From contig CAMVNV010000003.1 in NCBI GenBank assembly GCA_947168935.1, positions 1-60,002 on the forward strand: a stretch of DNA of 60,002 bases, written 5' to 3'. Under the pieces are notes generated by a model that searched no databases, was not told the DNA's origin, and saw only the letters and a list, made by a program, of their open reading frames with translations. This DNA is from an uncultured Butyrivibrio sp. (GTDB lineage: Bacteria > Bacillota > Clostridia > Lachnospirales > Lachnospiraceae). Position 1 is the stretch's first letter. Each line of letters opens with the position of its first letter. Below, one piece after another: positions 28,447 through 36,412 of the stretch. The translations under genes were made by a program, and so were the position numbers.

Positions 28447-28607
28447 TACATTTTTGAATCAAAGATTCAAAAATGCAGCAATAGAGCCAATTGAGTTCGA
28501 CTTCGTCGAAGGCTCTATTGCCAACCGATTCATCGAATTACGAAACACGCAGTAAATGCGCGTTTCTGTAATTTACGTTCAAGATTTCATACCCTACGAA
28601 ATCAGTA
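28447..28607 (-). repeat. Three-hairpin element, locus E
   Basis: Reverse complement aligns closely to locus D, with different but self-complementary middle stem. Confidence 0.92.
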
Positions 28608-28853
28608 TCACAATTTTCCAAGTAACTTAATGACTTCAGCCGTCTTTAGAGTTTTTCCCATGGAAACTACCTTTTCATCAACCACAATAGCCGGCATACT
28701 CATAGCGCCATAAGACATTGCTTTTTCCATATCAGTAATATATTCAACTTCTACAGGAAGCCCAAGCTCCGTAACAGCTTTCTTGGCATTTTCAAACTGC
28801 TCGCGGCAACAATTACATCCTACTCCAAGAACCTTGATACTACTTAAACTCAT
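28608..28853 (-). CDS. Small thioredoxin-like redox-active disulfide protein
   Basis: MSLSSIKVLGVGCNCCREQFENAKKAV; MSMPAIVVDEKVV. Confidence 0.88.
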   Translation of the reverse strand: MSLSSIKVLGVGCNCCREQFENAKKAVTELGLPVEVEYITDMEKAMSYGAMSMPAIVVDEKVVSMGKTLKTAEVIKLLGKL

Positions 28854-28873
28854 AACTCTAATCTCCTTTTCTT

Positions 28874-29872
28874 TTATACAAGCATAAACTGGATCGCATT
28901 GAAGAAATATCCAACAATAATGATTCCAATAATGCATATTGCTATGAACAGACCTAGTAACTTATTCTTAATAGCCTTTTTTAACATGATTATGGAAGGA
29001 AGGCTAAGTGTCGTTACCCCCATCATGAAGGCCAAGACCACTCCCAGTTTTGCGCCCTTTGCAAGCAAAGCTTCAGCAATAGAAATACATACGAAAATAT
29101 CTGAATACATAGGTGCGCCAGCAAGTGTTGCCATAACTACACCGAATGGATTTCCTGTTCCGAGGAATCTTATAATGATATCCTCCGGAATCCAGTTATG
29201 GATAAAAGAGCCAATGCCTACACCGGCTAAGATATATGGAAACACCTTCTTGAGTGTCTCTGTAACCTGGCCCCAGGAATAAGATAATCTTTCTTTGACC
29301 GTAAGCTCATCTTGTGGCAGATCGACAGGCTTTACTTTCCTTATGAAGTCTTCAACCTGATCATCAAGGCGCATTTTCTCAATAAGTGTTCCACCTGCAA
29401 CTGCGATGACAAGACCAAGAAGCACATATACAACAGCAACTTTGGTGCCAAATATACTCATCAATAATACAAGTGAACCCAGGTCAACCATAGGCGATGA
29501 AATAAGAAAACTAAATGTTACGCCAAAGGGAAGTCCTGCACTTGTAAAGCCTATAAACAGCGGTATTGATGAACATGAGCAAAATGGCGTCACAGTTCCA
29601 AGAAGGGCTGCAATCATGTTTGCACCAAGCCCATGAAATCTCCCCAATATTTTCTTTGTTCTTTCTGGAGGAAAAAAACTTTGAATGTAATTGATCATAA
29701 AAATCAGACTGCAGAGTAAAACTGCTATCTTGATCACATCATAGATAAAAAATTGAACTGAACCACCGACTTTTCCGTTGATGTCTAGGCCTGCAACGGA
29801 CAAAAGACTTCCTATCAGGTCTTTCAACCATTTCATTCCCAGAATCTGATCCTGAATAAATTCCCAAATCAT
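28874..29872 (-). CDS. Permease (DUF318/ArsP-like)
   Basis: TPFCSCSSIPLFIGFTSAGLPFG; multiple TM segments. Confidence 0.9.
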   Translation of the reverse strand: MIWEFIQDQILGMKWLKDLIGSLLSVAGLDINGKVGGSVQFFIYDVIKIAVLLCSLIFMINYIQSFFPPERTKKILGRFHGLGANMIAALLGTVTPFCSCSSIPLFIGFTSAGLPFGVTFSFLISSPMVDLGSLVLLMSIFGTKVAVVYVLLGLVIAVAGGTLIEKMRLDDQVEDFIRKVKPVDLPQDELTVKERLSYSWGQVTETLKKVFPYILAGVGIGSFIHNWIPEDIIIRFLGTGNPFGVVMATLAGAPMYSDIFVCISIAEALLAKGAKLGVVLAFMMGVTTLSLPSIIMLKKAIKNKLLGLFIAICIIGIIIVGYFFNAIQFMLV

Positions 29873-29951
29873 TGCTTATCACGCTCCTCACATTGATGTC
29901 TATCTATGTGTTGGGTATAATTTTTGCCGATATGTTTCAATCGGCAATTTA

Positions 29952-30275
29952 CTACTTGTTACAACAACAAGATACTTCTTTATTCTGCTTTTTATTACAG
30001 CTAATGGCTACTATGTATTCTTTATAATCTGCAAAACGCTCAGAACTGATGGAATAATGGTGCCATTTTCCTTCTATTCTAGAACTTACCAATCCACAAT
30101 CGCTTAAAACCTTCATGTGATGCGATAATGTAGGCTGCGTAACCTGCAGTTCTTCAAGAAGCTCACATCCACACTTTTCGCCAGATGAAAGCATCTCAAT
30201 GATTCTAAGCCTGTTTGCATCAGACATAGCCTTACATATATTGGCCACTTCTTCTCTTGTCATATAATACCTCAC
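29952..30275 (-). CDS. ArsR-family transcriptional regulator
   Basis: MSDANRLRIIEMLSSGEKCGCELLEELQVTQPTLSHHMKVL. Confidence 0.94.
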   Translation of the reverse strand: MRYYMTREEVANICKAMSDANRLRIIEMLSSGEKCGCELLEELQVTQPTLSHHMKVLSDCGLVSSRIEGKWHHYSISSERFADYKEYIVAISCNKKQNKEVSCCCNK

Positions 30276-30282
30276 ATAGATG

Positions 30283-30329
30283 TTTGCCTATGTATACGAA
30301 TTTTATAGTATACATAGATGGTTGTCAAT
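30283..30329 (-). promoter_or_regulatory. Promoter with candidate ArsR operators
   Basis: Minus strand TTGACA-17 bp-TAAAAT; ACATAGATG/CATCTATGT repeats in and next to it. Confidence 0.6.
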
Positions 30330-30357
30330 ATGTTTTTTGATAGGGAAAATAATATTT

Positions 30358-30648
30358 TTAGTATTTTTCAGCCCAGTTCTTGAATATAATAATTATTTCT
30401 TCAAGTTTTGAAGGATCGCCACAACCTTCGAAGATTTCACCATTGACCCTGCAATGAATCCAGTCGTCATCGCTGTTTGTGACTTCATACTCTTCAAATG
30501 TCTTATCTGCAAGTGCTGTGTCAGCCAGATCTATGGTCACTACCCATCCTGGATTGTCTAATGTTTCGATTTTGACTCCATAGAAATGTTGCCAATCATT
30601 GACGCATTGAGATTTATACCACTCTTCTAACCATTTAATTGTACTCAA
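30358..30648 (-). CDS. Imm53-like immunity protein
   Basis: WLEEWYKSQCVNDWQHFYGVKIETLDNPGWVVTIDL. Confidence 0.75.
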   Translation of the reverse strand: MSTIKWLEEWYKSQCVNDWQHFYGVKIETLDNPGWVVTIDLADTALADKTFEEYEVTNSDDDWIHCRVNGEIFEGCGDPSKLEEIIIIFKNWAEKY

Positions 30649-30668
30649 GATATTCTTTCCTTTTCGTA

Positions 30669-31007
30669 TTAGAAATCAAAGCCAACTATAGTATTGAAAG
30701 CAACTGCAAGTTCCAGCATTTTCTTTATCTCAACCAGATCCGCATTGTCATGTTCACTGATCAGCTTAGTAACTATCTCTATTGCTGCGGGGATTTTGTT
30801 CAGCTCAAGGATTTCGTCTTCGAATTCATCTATGATGATGTCGCACTTTTCATTGATCTTTTCGAAAACGCCCAATCTATATAATTCTAGAAATTGATCA
30901 TTTGATAGAACCAGTGTCTCAAGTTCATCTTCTCTGAGGATTCCAAGCTCATAGGTTTTCTGTGCTTTTTTGTTTATGGGAACTCTGATGAATTTTTTTC
31001 TTTCCAT
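30669..31007 (-). CDS. Hypothetical small protein in immunity-like cluster
   Basis: Intact ORF, AAGGAGAC before MERKKF. Confidence 0.6.
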   Translation of the reverse strand: MERKKFIRVPINKKAQKTYELGILREDELETLVLSNDQFLELYRLGVFEKINEKCDIIIDEFEDEILELNKIPAAIEIVTKLISEHDNADLVEIKKMLELAVAFNTIVGFDF

Positions 31008-31020
31008 GTGCAATGTCTCC

Positions 31021-31238
31021 TTAATTCGCCTGAACCATCCTCTCTGTGTCACTTATTCCTATCAAATCGACATCAAGCGCATTTTGTACCTTATCTATTA
31101 TTTCATTGTGCCGAAAAAAATTTACCAATTCTTTTTCCTGGTTCTATTATACCGTTATATATTTTCATCGTTGATATTTTTATCGTAAATAAAATTCATT
31201 AATATATCATTATCAATTGCTTCTATTATTTCATTCAT
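31021..31238 (-). pseudogene. Frameshifted small gene remnant
   Basis: Pieces MNEIIEAIDNDILMNFIYDKNINDE, YNGIIEPGKRIGKFF and RHNEIIDKVQNALDVDLIGISDTERMVQAN* in different frames; one break at a T7 run. Confidence 0.65.
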
Positions 31239-31270
31239 GATTTTCTTCTGCTATATTCACAAAAGCTTGA

Positions 31271-31954
31271 TCATATTTGGCCCTCATACTCTTTTCTGAT
31301 CTCATGTGTCATCATGTCTGCATATCTTGTAGGAACCGGGATGTGGCTATCGTCTAGTACCATGTGTTCTATGACATTAGTTGCTACGTCAAGACTGATC
31401 ATGTTTCCTATAGATACGAAGACTGGCTTAACATCCTTATGGGTTCGGAGAACTCTTCCGTATACCTCGCCTTCTATGACAATATCTTTGTATGAATTCG
31501 CCTCATCGGGAAGGTCTGAGTAATCTACATCTGCAAATTTGTAAAAAGATTTTGCGACTCCAACGCTTGGCTTATCAAGCATTATTCCTGCATATGTAGC
31601 AAGTCCCATGTGTCTTGGATGTAGATATCCATTGCCATCGAATACATATAGATCCACTTCGTTTTCTAATAGGGCGACTGTCTTTTCTACAAGGCCATAT
31701 TCTCGGAATGCAAGGCATCCTGGAATATAGGGAACGGTTATTTCGCCCACGGAGTATTTCTTTTCTATTATGGATAGATTCTTATAATCCAGCACTACTA
31801 TGCAGCAACAGGCGTATTCTTTATCTCCGTATTTCCAATATGCGAGGTCTACGCCGGCTACTGTATTAAGGCGAGAGATATCAATTGTATTGTCCAAACA
31901 TATCTTTGTGATCAGTTCTTCTTGTTTATCTTCGTAAAACTTTTTATCTGTCAA
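31271..31954 (-). CDS. nfi: Endonuclease V-like protein
   Basis: TVAGVDLAYW; YIPGCLAFREYGLVEKTVALL; DGNGYLHPRHMGLATYAG. Confidence 0.9.
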   Translation of the reverse strand: MTDKKFYEDKQEELITKICLDNTIDISRLNTVAGVDLAYWKYGDKEYACCCIVVLDYKNLSIIEKKYSVGEITVPYIPGCLAFREYGLVEKTVALLENEVDLYVFDGNGYLHPRHMGLATYAGIMLDKPSVGVAKSFYKFADVDYSDLPDEANSYKDIVIEGEVYGRVLRTHKDVKPVFVSIGNMISLDVATNVIEHMVLDDSHIPVPTRYADMMTHEIRKEYEGQI

Positions 31955-32022
31955 AGTATAGTCTCCACATGTAGTTTTTCGTCATTTTATTCAGCTGCAT
32001 ATATAGCCATTCGTTACCTCTC

Positions 32023-32688
32023 CTACCAAAACAACTTTTCTTTATCGTATCCATTCTGTGCTCGTTCCACAGCAATCATCATCCTTAATGCAAATTCGTC
32101 AATTTTTAAGTAAGATGGAATAAAATCTTTTAACGTCATTGTCGCATCTGTTACAACAACATTTCCATCGACCCAAAATGCTTCCTTAGATTCTATTTCA
32201 TCTTTTTTTCCAGTAAGTAGTTCAATAACATCTGTAACTTCGACTTCAACAAATCCAGATGTTTCTTCATTTTCAAATACTAAATCCTTCAACTCACCTC
32301 GGAAGTTATATAAAAAAAGATGTTGGAACTCATTAGCAATATACTCAGGGGCAATAGTTGCAGCTGTCTGCCTAATTCCTAACGGAATCAAGTCAGAAAA
32401 ACACACATCGTTTTCAGTTAAACTAGTCTCTTCATATAGCTCCCTAATTCCATCACATATGTTCTCGCCAGCTTTATAATGTCCACCTACTGTGATATCA
32501 ACATAATTAGGGCGTTCAAAATCATACCTACCAGGGTATTTCTTTTGAAAAAAAACAGTATTTCTTTCACCATTAAAAAACTGGCAAGTAAATACACAGT
32601 GCCACAACCCCAATCTATGCGCTTTCTTATTATCCTCTGTTCCAATATAATTGTATTGATCATCATAAATATCTATCAAATAGCTCAT
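32023..32688 (-). CDS. NUDIX hydrolase
   Basis: GGHYKAGENICDGIRELYEETSL Nudix-box-like sequence. Confidence 0.85.
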   Translation of the reverse strand: MSYLIDIYDDQYNYIGTEDNKKAHRLGLWHCVFTCQFFNGERNTVFFQKKYPGRYDFERPNYVDITVGGHYKAGENICDGIRELYEETSLTENDVCFSDLIPLGIRQTAATIAPEYIANEFQHLFLYNFRGELKDLVFENEETSGFVEVEVTDVIELLTGKKDEIESKEAFWVDGNVVVTDATMTLKDFIPSYLKIDEFALRMMIAVERAQNGYDKEKLFW

Positions 32689-32720
32689 AATAATCCTCTC
32701 TATTCACCTTAAATTCTGCC

Positions 32721-32996
32721 TTATCGATATCTAAAAGCTATTTCTCCATCATCATAAATTGCAGGAATGAAAATCTCCTTTTTCCCATCAGGAATTGAGA
32801 CATACCAATTCTGGTCATCTAAGTAATCTTTATCATATTTGTTTTCATCAAATCCATATTCAGAAACTATATCTTTAAAAAATGCAGTGAATTTACTATA
32901 ATCAGCCGTTTTTTCAAAAAATCCATAGTTCCAAAAGCCTTCGCGAGAAATATCACTAATAGTTCCAAGAACTTGCTCCTTGAATAATAATTGCAT
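32721..32996 (-). CDS. Hypothetical protein
   Basis: Intact ORF in immunity-like cluster. Confidence 0.55.
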   Translation of the reverse strand: MQLLFKEQVLGTISDISREGFWNYGFFEKTADYSKFTAFFKDIVSEYGFDENKYDKDYLDDQNWYVSIPDGKKEIFIPAIYDDGEIAFRYR

Positions 32997-33027
32997 TTTA
33001 TATCACCTATATTTTCAACTTCATTCT

Positions 33028-33105
33028 TTAGTAAATCTTGAATTTTCCATTTGGATATTTTCCGCCAAGCCATCCACACGGCAAGTGACCAGATTCATAA
33101 ATAAT
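33028..33105 (-). pseudogene. C-terminal gene remnant
   Basis: SIIYESGHLPCGWLGGKYPNGKFKIY* with no start in frame. Confidence 0.45.
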
Positions 33106-33110
33106 GCTCC

Positions 33111-33626
33111 TTAATATGTATAAAATTCAATCACATTATTATAATCAGAACAAACTCCTGTTTTTCTTTGTAAAATAATATCCTTAATGCCTTCAAAATT
33201 TAAATAATAAAATCCGCTGTCAATATTATCTATCTCCAAAATAGTTTCCATCTCTAAATCCGGATAAGTAAGACATTGAATCAATTCACTTGCATTAACC
33301 AATAACAGTTTCCCTGATTTTAGATCAATAGCAGTTCTAGAGTTGCTTTTCAACTCAGAAAACTTGATTTCGCAATTTTCCTCATCTGAATAATGCAAAA
33401 AAATAACCATTTTTCCACTATTGCAAAATTCAATAAGATCTTTTGTCTCTCTTTTTCTGACATCTTCCCATTTTTCATCAGGAAAATCGTACACTAATTC
33501 GCTTTTTCCATACCGATCAAGAAAAATATCCAATTCATATAATATCGTTTCATTTATTTCGTCCAAATATTTTTTATCGACCAAAATCAGTCCATCCATA
33601 CCATCACATTCATAAGTAAATTTCAT
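33111..33626 (-). CDS. Hypothetical protein, immunity-like
   Basis: Intact acidic ORF. Confidence 0.6.
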   Translation of the reverse strand: MKFTYECDGMDGLILVDKKYLDEINETILYELDIFLDRYGKSELVYDFPDEKWEDVRKRETKDLIEFCNSGKMVIFLHYSDEENCEIKFSELKSNSRTAIDLKSGKLLLVNASELIQCLTYPDLEMETILEIDNIDSGFYYLNFEGIKDIILQRKTGVCSDYNNVIEFYTY

Positions 33627-33846
33627 AGTTAAGCCATATCCACACCTTTCAAAAAAGTTGAATTTTTCTATTTTTTTACTTTTAATAATAAATTATGCTT
33701 AATTTGATGTATATTCTTTTACAGAAACCTCAAACAAATCATGAACACTGTTTTCTACAGGAATCTTTGCAAAGTACTGTTGGTCATTATCCAGTTCAAA
33801 TTAATGATAAAAAACTTTTCGCCTTTAGAATTCTCTTTTCACAAAA

Positions 33847-33930
33847 CAGAAAAACTCCATATTACAATAAACAATGCAAATACAGCTTATACATAATTAC
33901 GACGAAAAGAAGAATATATGGGATGAATGG
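33847..33930. repeat. Duplicated intergenic segment, copy 1
   Basis: CAGAAAAA...ATAATTACGAC-AAAAGA...GATGAATGG shared with 36164-36248. Confidence 0.65.
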
Positions 33931-33980
33931 CATGATCAATGACTTTAGAGTAACAGGTACTTATATATGTCATTTAATAA

Positions 33981-34856
33981 TCAGCAGCAGTCCCAGTTAT
34001 ACAGTACTTTATCAAAATTCAGTGCCTTAAGATCTTCTTCACAAATAAAGAAGTTACCTACTCCGCTGTCTCCCCACATAACATAGTCAGATTCTTTATC
34101 AAAATCAGTATCCATCTGGAATAAAAGAATATCATATCCACCATCTTTTCTAGGATCATATTGGGTAAAGAATGGGTATCCAAACATCTTGTGGCCGCAG
34201 GTATTTTCAAGCTTTTCACATACATAGTCATAGTCATCCCCACTAAGGAAACTATACATGCTGTAATATTCATCATAATAATCGCCTGCATTTATACCTG
34301 TAACTTCTTTTAATGTTTTGAAAAACAGATCATCAAACAAAGCACAGCAGCTAAATATATGTTCTGTAGTTTCTGTGAATTTAAGGCTAAAGCAAGATGA
34401 CAGCGGGAAGAATTCCTCATCTTCTCCAGGTTCCTGTTTAAGGTCACTGGCAGCTCTGATTCCAAGTGCTTTCACACTTTCTTCTGTTACGGATGGATCA
34501 ATATTTTGATGATAAACAACCTTATAGCCCTTATCATCATCTAATCCTAAAATGTCATCACAGCCAATATAAAACTGAAGAAGTCCTGTTTCCGGAAGAC
34601 GTTCATCTTTAACATCAGAAAGATTGATCTGAGAAAGGAGTACCAACTTATTTCCATAACAGTCAACAGGATATTCCATGTTCGAAGGCCAGTAAGGATA
34701 TCCGCCAAACTTACTTTCTGTAAGCCCTACGTTTTCTTCTCCAGCTATATCTATTTTGATAGCCTTTCTATTAGTACTGTTTTTGATTTTTTCAATTACT
34801 TCATCAAGCCTGTCTCTTTCGATAACAAGCTTTTTGTTCTCAACATGTGTTTCCAT
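33981..34856 (-). CDS. YwqG-like DUF1963 protein
   Basis: SKFGGYPYWPSNMEYPVDCYGNKLVLLSQINLSD; GLLQFYIGCDD. Confidence 0.88.
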   Translation of the reverse strand: METHVENKKLVIERDRLDEVIEKIKNSTNRKAIKIDIAGEENVGLTESKFGGYPYWPSNMEYPVDCYGNKLVLLSQINLSDVKDERLPETGLLQFYIGCDDILGLDDDKGYKVVYHQNIDPSVTEESVKALGIRAASDLKQEPGEDEEFFPLSSCFSLKFTETTEHIFSCCALFDDLFFKTLKEVTGINAGDYYDEYYSMYSFLSGDDYDYVCEKLENTCGHKMFGYPFFTQYDPRKDGGYDILLFQMDTDFDKESDYVMWGDSGVGNFFICEEDLKALNFDKVLYNWDCC

Positions 34857-34919
34857 AGTTACCTCACGTTATGTTTTATTATATAGCATGCGACCAAAAT
34901 CATTAATGACTTGAAATTA

Positions 34920-36116
34920 TTATGAGTCATACTCACAAATATATCCAACTCTGCCCGCATACTCAGGTGTCTCGCTTACGATATCCTGAGGTGCTCCGTA
35001 ATAAAAGAAAAAGTTGTCTTCCTGCGTATCGTACATGACTACGCCGCATTCGCTCTTAATATCATCTCGGCTTGTATCAGAATCATATCCGCGCCACAGG
35101 TGCTTGCTATATTCATACAAAATGGATAGATGCATATCTTCGTAACTACCATCAGCGTTGATCCAGCGTGATCCGTAAAATTTATCATCAATCCATTCAG
35201 ATGATCTAAAGCCAACATACAATGCATAATCTTCAAAGCCTTGCTCCTGAATCATTGCAGCAATAACTTCAGCTTCGTCTTTACAGGTAATCGTTGCCAG
35301 ATATCCGCCTTTTTCCTTGCAGGCTTCCTGTGCCTCTTCCCAGGTCATGTCACCTGCTATAAATTCGTAAGTGTGATTATAGGAAAGCCACTTGCCTGTC
35401 TCAATTACGTTTAATATCTCATCATATGAATAGTAATTGTCAGGAGTCTTGCTCTTATCAAGGTCGTATAGATCAGCAACATTCTCATTAAACTGATCTT
35501 CAGTTACTATTTCGCCTTCCCACTCATAAGTCAGGGTATATGGATAGTTTTCATCATTAGCCATCTTCTCCCTGTCTTCTTTGGACACATAATAAACGCC
35601 TGATCCGATCTCAGTAAATGTGCCGTTCTCCAGTTTATTGATTGATACAGGATAGTAGTCCATACTTCCTGTATCTGTATAGAGCAAGCCGGATCTTTCG
35701 ATATACTGAGAACCTCTTCGCGGTAATTGCTGCTCTATGATCTCTTTATTATAGTAGGTGACAACTAATTGTCCGCCAGCTTCAACTCCGGTGTCAATAA
35801 ACAATTCCGGAATATCATTATCATCCAGGTAAAAAAGTGTAAAGGTATAGTCTGAATCATCGTTTTCTAAATAATCGAACGAAGAAGTAAGATAATCCAG
35901 ATATGCGCTGCGCCAAGGATCATCCAGGTCATCACTATTTGTATTATCTATGACAGCCTCATCCGATTGTTCATCATTGACGTTTTCTAACCCGCCCTGC
36001 ACATTGGACATATTTTCTGCAACATCCTGAATATCAATCTCATTTTCCTTCTGCCCGCACGCTGTAAGCATACATGTTGCCAGAAGCATCATAACGATTT
36101 TCTTTTTCATGATCAA
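34920..36116 (-). CDS. Lipoprotein with C-terminal C-type-lectin-like domain
   Basis: Lipobox MLTACG; HTYEFIAGDMTWEEAQEACKEKGGYLATITCKDE...SRWINADG. Confidence 0.75.
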   Translation of the reverse strand: MIMKKKIVMMLLATCMLTACGQKENEIDIQDVAENMSNVQGGLENVNDEQSDEAVIDNTNSDDLDDPWRSAYLDYLTSSFDYLENDDSDYTFTLFYLDDNDIPELFIDTGVEAGGQLVVTYYNKEIIEQQLPRRGSQYIERSGLLYTDTGSMDYYPVSINKLENGTFTEIGSGVYYVSKEDREKMANDENYPYTLTYEWEGEIVTEDQFNENVADLYDLDKSKTPDNYYSYDEILNVIETGKWLSYNHTYEFIAGDMTWEEAQEACKEKGGYLATITCKDEAEVIAAMIQEQGFEDYALYVGFRSSEWIDDKFYGSRWINADGSYEDMHLSILYEYSKHLWRGYDSDTSRDDIKSECGVVMYDTQEDNFFFYYGAPQDIVSETPEYAGRVGYICEYDS

Positions 36117-36163
36117 TCCCCCTATCTATGGAAAAATCAGCCTTATGAATTTCATATCACCAT

Positions 36164-36248
36164 ACAGAAAAAATCTAGATTACTATATCCGATGTAAATA
36201 TAGATTATAAATAATTACGACAAAAAGATAAAAATATCAGATGAATGG
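36164..36248. repeat. Duplicated intergenic segment, copy 2
   Basis: See 33847-33930. Confidence 0.65.
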
Positions 36249-36307
36249 TAGATTTATGGCTTACCAAGCAAAACTATATAGCAAAAAATACTTAAAATAA
36301 AAAAATA

Positions 36308-36373
36308 ATACCAAAGATAAACCAAAAGTTATGTGCGTACGTTTAAAATCTTTTGGTATATCTATGGTATTAG
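36308..36373 (-). terminator. Long imperfect hairpin, terminator downstream of hisIE
   Basis: AATACCATAGATATACCAAAAG ... CTTTTGGTTTATCTTTGGTATT then TTTTTTT on the minus strand. Confidence 0.65.
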
Positions 36374-36412
36374 TTTTTAACAACAACTATATTTTCTCTA
36401 TGAAAAAAGAAT

